Shown: positions 1 through 9,092 of the stretch, piece after piece | Position numbering within the stretch: the stretch's first letter is position 1 | Layout of the letters: the number at the start of each line of letters is the position of its first letter | Source of the DNA: JADFQT01 sp965216025 | GTDB taxonomy: Bacteria; Chloroflexota; Dehalococcoidia; Lucifugimonadales; UBA3495 | Length of the DNA stretch: 64,000 nt | Direction: 5' to 3' | Assembly (NCBI GenBank): GCA_965216025.1 | Contig: CBDCEX010000016.1 | Coordinates: forward strand, 62,001-126,000 | Translations under genes and position numbers: made by a program | Notes under the pieces: generated by a model | Database searches by the model: none | What the model was told of the DNA's origin: nothing | Seen by the model: only the letters and a program-made list of their open reading frames with translations

Positions 1-1
1 A

Positions 2-805
2 GACGCACAGGTCCATCTCTGGGGAGGTGGCACACCCTTGACGCAGCACAGGCAAATATCCTCCTACTCCGCCGCCGACTTGTTGAAGGAGATGGACGAG
101 GGAGGCGTGGATGCCGCGATCATACACCCGCCCGGTTGGGACCCGAACTCCGGCGATTTGGCCCTCGCAGCCGCGCGCCAGCACCCAGGCCGCCTCGCGA
201 TTTTAGGGAAAGTGCCCCTAAACGATCCCGGAAGCGCCTCATTGCTCCCCGGTTGGCGGGAGCAGCCGGGAATGTTGGGCCTTAGACTTACTTTTCTTCA
301 ACCAGGCCAAGCAACCTGGCCCACCGATGGCACTATGGACTGGCTCTGGCCTGCCGCTGAAAAGGCCGGGCTACCGGTGGCCTTGATGGCCTCCAACTTC
401 CTGCCTACCGTGGGACAAGTCGCCGAACGCCACCCCGGGCTGAAACTCATCGTCGACCATATGGGTCGCCCCAGCGGCCCTCAGGACGCTAAGACCTGGG
501 ACTCCTTACCGGAGCTGCTGGCTCTGGCCAAATACACCAACGTGGCGGTGAAAGCAACCGGCGCTCCCAGCTACTCCAGCGATCCTTATCCTTACACCAA
601 CATCCACGACTACATCCACCAGATTTTCGACGCCTTCGGGCCCAACCGGACGTTCTGGGGCACCGACATTACCCGCATGCCTTGCCCCTAGCGCCAGTGT
701 ATATCCCTCTTTACCAAAGAGTTGCCCTGGCTGTCGGCAAACGATAAAGAACTAGTCATGGGCCGGGCTATATGCGAATGGCTAGACTGGAAGCTGCCAG
801 CCTGA
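2..805 (+). pseudogene. amidohydrolase-2 family hydrolase, 5' partial, internal TAG stop
   Basis: The frame is already open at the left edge and reads DAQVHLW, the N-terminal metal-binding strand of amidohydrolase-2 (TIM-barrel metal-dependent hydrolase) proteins, so the true start lies upstream of the window. Further motifs are DHMGRP (a metal-ligand His strand) and FWGTDITRMPCP. A TAG at 689-691 interrupts the frame right after MPCP; the same frame continues as RQCISLFTKEL and ends in ICEWLDWKLPA with TGA at 803-805, which is the normal C-terminal end of this family. The TAG most simply replaces a TGG (Trp). The substrate is unknown; relatives decarboxylate or hydrolyse aromatic and lactone compounds. 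Recoding of TAG is unlikely because nearby genes use TAG as their terminator. Confidence 0.85.
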
Positions 806-1101
806 AGGTCGAGCCTGCCCGCTTCGCGGCCCAAAATGGGGGTAGCAATGCCTTGATTTTGACCAAACAGCCCCCTCGTTCGTTGGACCGCGTCCCGTTG
901 CCTGGGCATTACCTTCCTGGGCGGGGATTGGGCAAAGTCTCCTTAAGCCGCCTTTAATCATTCCCTAACAGAGTCAAGCCGGCATCACCTACGTGGGGCG
1001 ACTTTCTCCCGCTCCCCGCAGCAGTGGGTCTATCCAAAGAACTGGTCTTGGCGCAAAGGGCGATCCCGGCGACCGGGTATCGTCGCTAAATTCCCGGAGT
1101 G
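806..1101. other. intergenic, no gene seen
   Basis: No ORF with convincing coding character on either strand. It separates the plus-strand amidohydrolase remnant from the minus-strand cluster. Confidence 0.6.
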
Positions 1102-1755
1102 TCAGCGCTTTAAGAATCCCACAACGGCTAAGGTTACTGCCACGGCAGACAATAGCAATGCGATGATACTGAATACAGTACCCCCGGCCGACCCGGCCGG
1201 TCCTGCCGCTCCAGGAGAACCCGCCGGGCCAGCGGAGCCATCTCGACCCGCCAGACCTGGCTCGCCTTGGGTGTCCGTTGGACCCGGAGGCCCGGCCGCC
1301 CCTGGTGCGCCTTTGCTGCCAGCCGGACCGCGAGGCCCCTCTGGACCTGGCTCACCTTGGGGGCCCTGGGCGCTAGTTGCTGGGGTGGGCTGAGCCGGTA
1401 CGCCGAAGACGGCATTAAGGTCCAGCAATGTGACGCCGCCTTGCTCCCAGATAAAAGTTTGAGTGGCGTCCAAATTGCCTATCTTGAAGGTAATACTCGT
1501 GCCGGTCCCCTGACTGACTTGCAGAGTGTACTTTCCACCGGCTTGCACCGTCGTCTCGCCTTTCAGCTGCCCATTGATGTAAGCGGTCACCGCGGTACCG
1601 GCTGAAACGTTCCCCCCGCTTACATCAATGACTCTACCAACGAAAAAGTGGGGTGGGATTTGCTGGGCATATGCAACGGCCGGCAGCGAAAACAACAACA
1701 CTATCACTGTCAGCAAGGCCAGGGCTCTCTTAGTGGACGTTGAATTATTCTCCAA
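1102..1755 (-). CDS. secreted collagen-like protein with C-terminal membrane anchor
   Basis: This 217-residue protein has a signal peptide (about residues 1-30, ending AVAYA), a small beta-rich domain (about 33-120: FVGRVIDVSGG, TAVTAYINGQ, GKYTLQV) resembling carboxypeptidase-regulatory/Big-like folds, about 60 residues of Gly-X-Y collagen repeat rich in GPAG/GEPG/GAPG, and one hydrophobic helix (about 194-215) ending FLKR. It is probably exported and tethered by its C-terminus, with the collagen part forming a trimeric stalk. It is the most downstream intact gene of the minus-strand cluster. Bacterial collagen-like proteins are usually surface structures or adhesins; the role here is unknown. 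Confidence 0.85.
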   Translation of the reverse strand: MENNSTSTKRALALLTVIVLLFSLPAVAYAQQIPPHFFVGRVIDVSGGNVSAGTAVTAYINGQLKGETTVQAGGKYTLQVSQGTGTSITFKIGNLDATQTFIWEQGGVTLLDLNAVFGVPAQPTPATSAQGPQGEPGPEGPRGPAGSKGAPGAAGPPGPTDTQGEPGLAGRDGSAGPAGSPGAAGPAGSAGGTVFSIIALLLSAVAVTLAVVGFLKR

Positions 1756-2166
1756 TTACTTCGGGGTTACCAGAACCGCCACCGGGAACGGGCAGGAGCT
1801 GCATTTAAAGCGATCGGCGCAAAGATATGGTGGAGCTGGTCAATTTGGGTATTCCGGCCAGCTAGCTGCCCTTTCCAGGTGTCTATAACGGTCAGGAGTG
1901 GATCCCCGTTAGTGGGTGCTACCGTCGCAGTATCAAAGCATAGGCCCTTTTTTGTTGGAGTGCCTAGGTGTTGCGGAAGCAGACTTGCGGCGGTTCGGGT
2001 AGTCCTGCCCCGTTTCCAATGATGTAACTGGGCGGACGGCATCCTCCACCGGCCTGACGACCACCACCGAACCCGCCGATCCGCCACGGACCACGATGGG
2101 GACGCATTTCATTTATGGCTATTAATGGCACGACTGGGAAACTGCAATCGGCTCCGTGGCCAGTCT
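1756..2166. other. non-coding or decayed stretch
   Basis: The minus strand has an open frame over 1767-2087 (reads LCFDTATVAPTNGDP, TVIDTWKGQLAGRN) but no recognised domain and no good start. It may be decayed coding DNA between the kelch gene and the collagen-like gene. Confidence 0.35.
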
Positions 2167-2393
2167 TTACTGGGCGGGTCTGAATTGCAGGTTGGAGTTC
2201 AGAGCCTGATCGTCGGAGTCGAACCCTCCGAAGACATGGACGCTGCCATTGAAGACTGCTGCTGCTGAAGAACAATGGACGGTGGACATCGGGGACCCTA
2301 GTCGCCAGTTGTTTTCTTTAGGGTTGTATATTTGGACACCATTAGTCTCGCAATTCCACTCCCGGCCGCCACCAAACACGTATAATTCGCCGT

Positions 2394-3278
2394 CTAAACC
2401 AAAGCCAAGGTGGGAACTACATTGGGCAGTGATGCCAAAGGCACGGCAGGTGTAAAGATCAAAGCATCGGCTCGGGCCTGTAACCGGGTTCGGCAGAGAC
2501 GTTTCACTTCTTCCTTACGGTGAGCTAGCCCGCCGAAGAATGCATTCATCTTCTCTTGGACTTGGGCTTTTGTTCCGTGGCATTCGTTGGCCGTGACCTC
2601 TTCCCTGGCCCAGTCCCAGACGGCTTCGTCGGCATTGAAGTCTGGGCTGTAGGCCGGTAAGGCCACCAACCGCAGATGCAAGTTCGGAGTGGTCAAATAG
2701 CTGCGAATCGCTGCTCCTCGGTGGGCTGGTCCATTGTCCCAGATCACTACCAGAGGTCCAGGATAGTTTGCTCTTAGCTGCTGTAAAAAGGCGGTGGAGG
2801 TCTCGGCATTGCTGTTTCCAGCTATTTCCATGGCTTCCACCTCCCCAGTCTCCAGACAAACTCCCGAGTAGTAGCAGGCCTTCTCTCCCCACCGGGGACT
2901 GGTGGAGTCCACCAGCGCTGCCTCTCCCTTGAGTACCCATTTGCCTCGCAGGTCGGCATCGGCCCGAAAGTGGGCTTCATCCACGAAGAAGATCTTGGCT
3001 CCACTCTCTTGGGCCTCCTCTCGGATTTGGCTGTACTGGAGGACGAAGGCTTTCCGTTCTTCATCCTTGGCTTTCAGGAGGCGTTTCTTGGGTCGCTTCA
3101 GCACGAAGCCCAACCGATGGAGGTAGTTCAAGCAACTGCTCCGACTCAGCCCCAGGTCAAAGCTCTGCTTGAGAAATTGCCTTACTACTTTCCAGTTCCA
3201 GTTGGACAATTCAATCCCCGCCTCCCCAGGCGGATTTTGCACCGCAGACTTCAGTTGGTTCTGTTGACCTCGGTTCAA
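2394..3278 (-). CDS. IS630-like transposase orfB (DDE catalytic part)
   Basis: This 294-residue catalytic part has the D of FFVDEAHF, the D of VVIWDNGPAHRG and the E of YSPDFNADEAVWDW, the DDE triad pattern of IS630/Tc1-mariner transposases. The frame is uninterrupted and its stop lies at the inverted repeat. The N-terminal part (SNWNWKVVRQFLKQ) is the second winged-helix region. This is the only copy whose orfB is intact and unsplit, although its orfA has a two-residue deletion. Confidence 0.9.
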   Translation of the reverse strand: MNRGQQNQLKSAVQNPPGEAGIELSNWNWKVVRQFLKQSFDLGLSRSSCLNYLHRLGFVLKRPKKRLLKAKDEERKAFVLQYSQIREEAQESGAKIFFVDEAHFRADADLRGKWVLKGEAALVDSTSPRWGEKACYYSGVCLETGEVEAMEIAGNSNAETSTAFLQQLRANYPGPLVVIWDNGPAHRGAAIRSYLTTPNLHLRLVALPAYSPDFNADEAVWDWAREEVTANECHGTKAQVQEKMNAFFGGLAHRKEEVKRLCRTRLQARADALIFTPAVPLASLPNVVPTLALV

Positions 3279-3619
3279 GACGGGGGGGAACCCCCAGTCT
3301 GCTCAAAGACCAAACCTTGGGCCCCGCCTCGGCGAAAGTTGTCCAGCCAGTTTCCGATGGTATGAGGCTCTCTCTCCAAAGCCTCAGCCACTTGAGTGGC
3401 CGACCACCCTTGGGCCAACAACCATAGCCCATGCCATCGCTCTCGAGGTGTTGGCGCCCGATACATCCTTTCCCGTAAGTCACCTACATTGAGTTGCCAC
3501 TCTTCCAGGAGTTGCACTATGTCTGTCATCCCTTCCACCACCGCCACTCGACTTCTTTTACAGAATATCGCAACTCCTCTTCGGGTTCGCTTTATGTAGG
3601 TTTCACCTTAGCTTTGGTT
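2397..3619 (-). mobile_element. IS630-like element, copy A
   Basis: The ends are imperfect inverted repeats (left AACCAAAGCCAAGGTGGGAA, right end reading inward AACCAAAGCTAAGGTGAAAC), flanked by TA dinucleotides at 2395-2396 and 3620-3621, the target duplication of IS630/Tc1/mariner elements. It is 1223 bp long and carries two overlapping reading frames on the minus strand. It is 7 bp shorter than copy D, mostly because of a 6-bp deletion in orfA. It sits inside the kelch gene. Confidence 0.93.
3275..3547 (-). CDS. IS630-like transposase orfA (helix-turn-helix part)
   Basis: This 90-residue N-terminal DNA-binding part of the transposase contains the helix-turn-helix GWSATQVAEALEREPHTIGNWL. 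It ends in GGSPPS just after a run of seven C, where the orfB frame takes over by a -1 shift; orfB begins at an overlapping TTG (TTGA overlap). The same C7 run is present in all three insertions of this element, so a -1 frameshift giving one full transposase is likely, as known for other IS630 members. This copy lacks two residues (an ER pair) present in the other copies. Confidence 0.85.
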   Translation of the reverse strand: MAVVEGMTDIVQLLEEWQLNVGDLRERMYRAPTPRERWHGLWLLAQGWSATQVAEALEREPHTIGNWLDNFRRGGAQGLVFEQTGGSPPS

Positions 3620-5336
3620 TAGGACAACCGCGCTGGGGGCGACGGTTGGAATGGGCAGGTCCGCACCCCGGCTCCAGCCGTCGGTGGCTGGATCGTAAAT
3701 TTGGAGGTTTTCCCCCGTTCCTACGACATATATCTGGCCACCAATGGCGCCAGATGCCAGCCTATCGTTCTGGTGATGGACCGACACCGGTCTCAAGCCC
3801 GTGGTCCAGGTCTCCCTTGCCGGATCATAGCGCAGTACTTTGGAGTCGAGTTGCTCACCGTCACCTATGCCGTTATATCCTCCAATTACGTATATCTGGT
3901 CACCCACAACCGCCGCGGTATGCGCCCAGCTAAATCCCTCCTCTGATATAGGAGCTTTGTATTCCCATGTGTCGAGTTGGGGATCGTATAGTCTCATAGC
4001 AGCATGGTGCTCTGGCCATCCCCCGATAACGAATAGCTTCCCGCTCACTACCGCTGAGGCGGGTCCCCAAGTGCCCAGATCCGGCGCCGGCGCTTTGGGC
4101 CTCCAGGTGTCGGACATGGGATCATAAACCTCGTGAGCCGTTAGCTGGAAGCTACCGGCGCCATCGACACTACCGCCCACTACATGAATACCGTCCTGCA
4201 ATGTCTCGGCGACCAATGCACCTCGGGGAGTGGGGACCGGCCTTTTGCTCAACCACTGGCCGGCTAGGGGGTTCTCAATGCTCTCGGGACCTGGTGTGGG
4301 CGAAGGCATGGGCGCTACTGTTGGAACGACAGTAGGAGCTGGTGCCAGGGTTGCTGTTGGTGCGGCGGTAGGAACTGGTGCCAGGATTGCTGCTGGTGCG
4401 ACGGTGGTAGCAGGCAATGGAGTTGCTACGGGCGCCCTTGCTATCGTCACGGTGGGCTCTGCTGGGGTGACAGCTTTCGGCGCAACCCCCACCTCTTGGT
4501 CCAAGCCAGCGGAATCGGCTGGACTCAGGATAAGGGCCAAGACGACCCCCACAACCGCGACGCCAACCAGGCCAACTCCGATGGCCCAAGCCCATGGTGA
4601 CCGCCTTTTATTGATTTCCTGGTGGACGGGCAAGGGCTAGGAGGCGGCCGGCGGATCTGGCGGAATCGCAGGTTCAGGTAGCGGTACTCGAACCGCAGCC
4701 ACCGGCGGGAAGGAGATGGCTGTACCGCATCGGGCGCAGCGCCGGCTCCCCCTCGGCAGCGAATGTCCACAACGCGGGCATTGGTCCCGGCTTGGGAACG
4801 CGGGTTCCGTTGCTGGAACATCTGCGGAGTCAAAGTAGGGGAGGCCGCTGGCCAGAGTCCCCCAAGCCCGGTAAATGTAGAGGAACAGGATCGGCGTCGC
4901 GACGGCCAAGCCTATCACCGCAAACCACAGCATCGACCGGAAGTCCTCAAGGTTCGATGAATCTCCCAAGCCAAAGCCCCAGATCCCAAGAGCCACGGCG
5001 ATAGCGTTGTTCAGCATGTGGCAGGCAATGGGTATCAGAAGGGTTCGAGTCCGCAGGTAGAGTAGGGCCATGACCACGCCGAACACGAACGCCCCCAGGG
5101 TCCCTTCCACGTGGAGCACGCCGAACAGCAAGGAGGAGAAGATAATGGCACGCTTAACTCCCCATTTGTTGGCCCAACGGGAGAAAATCATGCCGCGGAA
5201 GAGCAGTTCTTCCACCACAGGAGCGACTATGACAAATATCAGCCAGCCGTTGTAAAGGCCGGGGGACGAGGTTTCGGCTTCCGACAGGAGCAAGGGCACC
5301 TGCAATATTTCTTGAACATATTCTGGCAACACGTAA

Positions 5337-6812
5337 GCTCGACTTTGTATAAAACTGGGCTGAAGAAAGGAATGAGCGAGGGTTATTAGGCAGGGTAAGC
5401 TCCCTTGACCAAACCACCACGAGAGGTCAAGAGAGTGCTTACTCGCCCGGTGTCGATTATAAGGTTACTGGAGCCCTTTGGCACAATCTTTCAGGCCAAA
5501 ACTTGGGAGAAAGCCCAGTTGCTGCTGGTCGGTGCTATCCTCTCCCCAGGCAAGCGCACCGTGACCTCGGCCCTGCGGGTCATGGGACTGAGCCGGGACG
5601 GGAATTTTGCTCGTTATCACCATGTCCTCAATCGGGCCAGGTGGTCATCATTGCAATTGAGCCGGACCTTGCTTTTTCTGCTGCTGCGCCACCTGGACTC
5701 TGGAATTGGGCCGCTGGTGTTTGGGATTGACGAGACCATAGAACGCCGCCGGGGGAAGCGGATTTCGGCCAAAGGCATTTACCGAGATGGGGTCCGTTCC
5801 AGCCAGGGCCATTTCGTAAAAGCCAGCGGGTTGCGCTGGGTTAGTTTGATGTGGTTGGCCCCCATTCCTTGGGCTGGCCGGGTCTGGGCCTTGCCTTTCC
5901 TGACGGTGTTGGCACCTTCGGAGCGGTTTCACCGGGAACGGGGGCAGCGGCACAAAAAGCTCACCGATTGGGCCCGCCAGATGATTCTGCAACTCCGGCG
6001 CTGGTTGCCCCGGCGACCCCTGGTACTGGTAGCCGACAGCAGCTACGCCGTTCTGGACTTGCTGCACTTTTGCCAATTTATGGCCTCTCCTGTGACTTTC
6101 ATCACCCGGCTGCGTCTGGATGCCGCTCTATACGAACCGGTTCCGCCTCGCTCCCCTGGCCAGTTAGGGCGTCCCCGGCTCAAGGGTAAGCGGCTGCCTA
6201 CCCTAAAAGACCTCCTTGGCCACCCAACAACCCTTTGGAATACCGTAACGGTCGACTGGTATGACAATACCCACCGCTTGCTGGAAATCGCCTCCCACAG
6301 CGCAGTCTGGTATCATCAGGGTAAATCGCCAGTACCTATTCGGTGGGTCTTGATTCGTGACCCCTTGGGTGAGTTCCGGCCCCAAGCGTTATTGTGTACC
6401 GACCTCAACGTGGCGCCCACCCAAATCATCCAATGGTTTGTGTTGCGCTGGCAGCTGGAAGTGACCTTCCAAGAAGTACGCGCTCACCTGGGAGTCGAAA
6501 CCCAGCGCCAGTGGTCTGACCTGGCCATCGCCCGGACCACGCCAGTCCTCTTCGGTCTTTTCTCCTGGGTGACCCTGGCAGCGCATTTGCTGGAGGGAAA
6601 CCAGGGATTTCCGCTGCGCTCGGCCGCCTGGTATGCCAAAAGGTTGCCCACCTTCTCCGACGCCATCGCCCTGGTTCGTCATCAGCTGGGGCCTGTTTCT
6701 GAGACTTTTTGCATGTCCCCTACAAAACCAGACATCCGGAAAGTGTCTCGACCTATGTTTGAACGAATCTTAGATTCCCTTTGTTATGCCGCTTGAATGT
6801 ACAAAGTCGAGC
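5337..6812 (+). mobile_element. IS701/IS4-like element, copy 1
   Basis: It is 1476 bp with inverted ends GCTCGACTTTGTAYA and a 3-bp direct repeat TAA at 5334-5336 and 6813-6815. It contains one transposase gene on the plus strand and interrupts the CPBP protease gene. The second copy at 25034-26682 has the same ends and the same TAA duplication. Confidence 0.9.
5405..6796 (+). CDS. DDE transposase of the IS701/IS4-like element
   Basis: The catalytic acidic residues are visible in FGIDETIERRRGKRI, LVLVADSSYAVLDLL and LEVTFQEVRAHLG. The frame is intact (463 residues from 5405). A GTG at 5435 is the better start, because it aligns with the ATG of copy 2 (VLTRPVSII versus MLTLPTVFI). The family assignment (IS701 or IS4 group) is from memory of similar proteins and should be treated as approximate. 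Confidence 0.88.
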   Translation: MTKPPREVKRVLTRPVSIIRLLEPFGTIFQAKTWEKAQLLLVGAILSPGKRTVTSALRVMGLSRDGNFARYHHVLNRARWSSLQLSRTLLFLLLRHLDSGIGPLVFGIDETIERRRGKRISAKGIYRDGVRSSQGHFVKASGLRWVSLMWLAPIPWAGRVWALPFLTVLAPSERFHRERGQRHKKLTDWARQMILQLRRWLPRRPLVLVADSSYAVLDLLHFCQFMASPVTFITRLRLDAALYEPVPPRSPGQLGRPRLKGKRLPTLKDLLGHPTTLWNTVTVDWYDNTHRLLEIASHSAVWYHQGKSPVPIRWVLIRDPLGEFRPQALLCTDLNVAPTQIIQWFVLRWQLEVTFQEVRAHLGVETQRQWSDLAIARTTPVLFGLFSWVTLAAHLLEGNQGFPLRSAAWYAKRLPTFSDAIALVRHQLGPVSETFCMSPTKPDIRKVSRPMFERILDSLCYAA

Positions 6813-7485
6813 TAAGATAACGGGATAAATATCAGAAAGAAGGTGGCCAGGGAAAATAGAAGCTGGAGTCCAACGAGACCAAAAATAGAGTGCCAGGGGA
6901 AGCCCCACGGGATTCGACCTACCAGACGGCCCAGGCTTATCCGGTGGCGGGATATTTGCCACCACCCCCAGAGGATAATGGACCCATACGCCCACATACC
7001 CCAGGGGATGGACCAGAGAACCGGGTCTTCGCTGTCGAAGGAAAGACCGGTGATGCCGATAGCAATGAAAAACGCGATTATTGCCACCGGGATACCCATT
7101 AGGGCTCCCAGGGGCAGGCTTCGAACTTTGAGCTCGAGAAAGGGGTTATGTTGACCTGGCTGGGCGGTTGAAGTCGGGACCTGGGGCGCTGCCAGGACGG
7201 GGGTGCGTATCCCGCAATGAGTGCAGTGCCGGTCCGATCTGCCGATGGTTTGGCGGCAGAACTGGCATCGGGTCAACAGAGCCGCGCCACAGGTGGTGCA
7301 GTAGTTGCTACCGGCTCTATTCACATGATTGCAGGGCTGGTCTAACATCAAGCACGCCAGTTTCCCGCGCCAGTTACCGGGGCGGTGGAGGTGGATGAAT
7401 CCCACCGGGGCGATGCCGGGCAGGCCCGCTTACGCTCTGAGGGTGTCCGATACACATGGCGAAGCTCGGGTTGGGCATTCCTCGG

Positions 7486-7586
7486 TCTGGCGCGGAGTGA
7501 GATTGAGGGGGTTTAACTGTTGTTCCCGGTTTCTGAGGGGGTTTAACCCGCCCGGTTTCTGAACCCGCCCGGTTTCTGAACCCGAT
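7486..7586. repeat. short direct repeats (CCCGGTTTCTGA type)
   Basis: Two blocks of GAGGGGGTTTAAC and three of CCGGTTTCTGA follow each other, with CCCGCCCGGTTTCTGAA twice in tandem. The stretch is non-coding and sits just upstream of the CPBP gene, which is transcribed away from it. It may hold its promoter, but no clear -10/-35 pair is seen. Confidence 0.6.
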
Positions 7587-7654
7587 GGAGCGAAGCCATT
7601 CTACCATCAGGCCGGTCACGGCACCAAGCAATAGGCCGCGCCCTTTAGGGTCTT

Positions 7655-7765
7655 TCGTTTGTCATTGCGAGGGCCGCAGCTCCGAAGCAATCTCATCCAG
7701 GTAGGTAGAGATTGCCTCGCGGAGTTTATCCTCAGCGCAGCCGAAGGGCTTGCAATGACAGTGAG
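7655..7765. repeat. dispersed palindromic intergenic repeat
   Basis: It is bounded by GTCATTGCGAG on the left and its near-complement CTTGCAATGAC on the right, with GCAATCTC inside. A related stretch is at about 26700-26815. Such repeats are scattered between genes in Dehalococcoidia-like genomes. It lies upstream of the FAD oxidoreductase gene. Confidence 0.6.
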
Positions 7766-7859
7766 GAGAACCGAAAGATCCTGCCGCTCCCTTTACCCTC
7801 GGTTGACACCCTATCGGGGCTCCCAGATAATGCGCAACACCTGGCAGTGGAGGTCACTT

Positions 7860-9053
7860 ATGGTCCAATCCTCGGATGTCATCGTTATTGGAGCCGGAGT
7901 GGTCGGCTGTTCCGTAGCCTACTACCTGTCCCGCTCCGGGGCCAAGGTTACCCTGCTGGAACGCGAGGCCATCGGCAGCGGCGCGTCGGCTCACGCCACC
8001 GGCTCCCTCACCCTACTGGGCGCCGAATTCAATCCCGGGCCATCCTTTCAGCTAGCTCTGGCCGGATATAACGAGTTTCCTCCCCTGGTAGAAAACCTCC
8101 AGGAAGAGACCGGACTGGACCTTCTGTTTCAGCGCCGTCCCTCCCTGCGGTTGGCGCTGGAGCAGGAAGAAGAGACTTTGATAAAATCAATGATGCCGTG
8201 GCAGCGGGAGGCGGTGGAGCTGCGCTGGATAGAGGCTGACGAGGTTCGACAGGTCCAGCCGGGACTGACCCCTCGGGTTCGGGGAGCCGTTTTGCAAAGC
8301 GAATCAGCCCAGTTAGACAGCTATCGGCTGAACTTGGCCCTGGCCCAGGCCTCCGAGAAAAGAGGGGGTCAGCTGCTACTGCGGGAGGTGACCGGCCTCC
8401 TAACCCACCAGTCTCGCGTCACTGGCGTAAGCACTTCCTCCGGCGACGTGTCTGCGGACATGGTAGTGGTGGCGGCGGGAACCTGGAGCGCGGCCTTCAG
8501 CCGGTGGCTGCAGTTTCCGATTCCGGTCCGCCCGCTTAAGGGAGAGCGGCTGCTGCTGCGCTACCCCGGCCCGCCGCTGCAAGTGCTGATCAGCTCGCCG
8601 GAACGGGGGCACATGATCAGCCGGCTGGATGGCATGCTGAGCGTCGGCAGCACCGGCGGACGGGACTACGATCGGGAAGAGCTTTTCTTGGGGGAAGAAT
8701 TCGACCGGCAGCCTACAGAGGGGGCGAAGGCGGAGCTATTGCAGCGAGCCGTGGATGTGTTTCCCGATTTGGAACGGGCAGAGTTGGTCCAGCAGCTAGC
8801 TGGCTCGCGACCGCTCAGTCCGGACCGCATGCCCATCATCGGTCCGGTCCCCGGATGGCAGGGCATAATGCTGGCCACGGGTCACACCACCAAGGGAATT
8901 CATCTCGGCCCCATAACTGGAAGGCTCATCGCCGAAACCATTACCGAGGGCTCTCCCCAATCCGATATTGACCTGTCCGGCTTCCTGCCAGACCGTTTCG
9001 CCAGCCTGCGCCAAGCCGACTTCTATGCCAGCGGACAGAGGGTGGACGAGTAG
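7860..9053 (+). CDS. FAD-dependent oxidoreductase (DAO family)
   Basis: This 397-residue protein begins MVQSSDVIVIGAGVVGCSV, an N-terminal Rossmann GxGxxG motif for FAD. Later motifs are GSGASAHATGSLTLLG (the glycine-oxidase/sarcosine-oxidase-type loop), VVVAAGTWSA and the C-terminal DRMPIIGPVPGWQGIMLATGH, typical of D-amino acid oxidase/glycine oxidase (ThiO)-like enzymes. The frame extends further upstream, but the ATG at 7860 has a GGAGG about 8 bp before it and gives the family-typical start. It probably oxidises an amine or amino acid in the cytoplasm. It is the only plus-strand host gene inside the minus-strand cluster. Confidence 0.9.
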   Translation: MVQSSDVIVIGAGVVGCSVAYYLSRSGAKVTLLEREAIGSGASAHATGSLTLLGAEFNPGPSFQLALAGYNEFPPLVENLQEETGLDLLFQRRPSLRLALEQEEETLIKSMMPWQREAVELRWIEADEVRQVQPGLTPRVRGAVLQSESAQLDSYRLNLALAQASEKRGGQLLLREVTGLLTHQSRVTGVSTSSGDVSADMVVVAAGTWSAAFSRWLQFPIPVRPLKGERLLLRYPGPPLQVLISSPERGHMISRLDGMLSVGSTGGRDYDREELFLGEEFDRQPTEGAKAELLQRAVDVFPDLERAELVQQLAGSRPLSPDRMPIIGPVPGWQGIMLATGHTTKGIHLGPITGRLIAETITEGSPQSDIDLSGFLPDRFASLRQADFYASGQRVDE

Positions 9054-9092
9054 AATAAATCGGGTCTGCCAAAGGGGTCTGGATGTCAGATT

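Larger units (their letters stand above)
2167..4633 (-). pseudogene. membrane-anchored kelch-repeat protein interrupted by IS630
   Basis: The 5' part (4633 to 3621) encodes an N-terminal membrane helix (about residues 14-36), a Pro/Ala/Thr-rich linker (about 50-125) and kelch blades with the GGxxxG...Y-DP--D-W pattern (VVGGSVDGAG, VYDPMSDTW, VIGGYNGIGDG, RYDPARETW). The 3' part (2395 to 2167) has two more blades (YVFGGGREW, VHVFGGFDS). The two parts are separated by an IS630 element at 2397-3619. Joining them through one TA gives AVVL-DGELYVFGG in frame, so the insertion alone split the gene. Kelch propellers bind proteins or glycans; here the propeller would lie outside the membrane. The gene starts 4 bp after the CPBP protease gene ends, so the two are probably co-transcribed. 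Confidence 0.88.
4637..7348 (-). pseudogene. CPBP intramembrane protease with flanking zinc ribbons, interrupted by IS
   Basis: The 5' part (7348 to 6813) starts MLDQPCNHVN and carries a double zinc ribbon (CTTCG, CQFC, CTHCG), then several membrane helices. The 3' part (5336 to 4637) carries the CPBP/Abi motif EELLFRG, the histidine motifs FGVLHVEG and ACHMLNNAIA, and a second zinc ribbon at the C-terminus (CPRCGHS...CARCGTA). An IS701/IS4-like element lies between them. Joining across the TTA duplication gives IPLSYVLPEYV in frame. The whole protein would be about 410 residues. CPBP proteins are membrane proteases (Rce1-like); the cytoplasmic zinc ribbons suggest partner binding. The gene is followed directly by the kelch gene. 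Confidence 0.88.

Noticed and set aside
689..691. TAG recoding (pyrrolysine or reassigned stop) in the amidohydrolase
   Set aside because: TAG ends other genes here, and TAA and TGA interrupt other genes in the same way; simple decay explains all.
1163..1605. Plus-strand Pro/Gly-rich ORFs near 1.2-1.6 kb
   Set aside because: Antisense shadows of the collagen-like gene.
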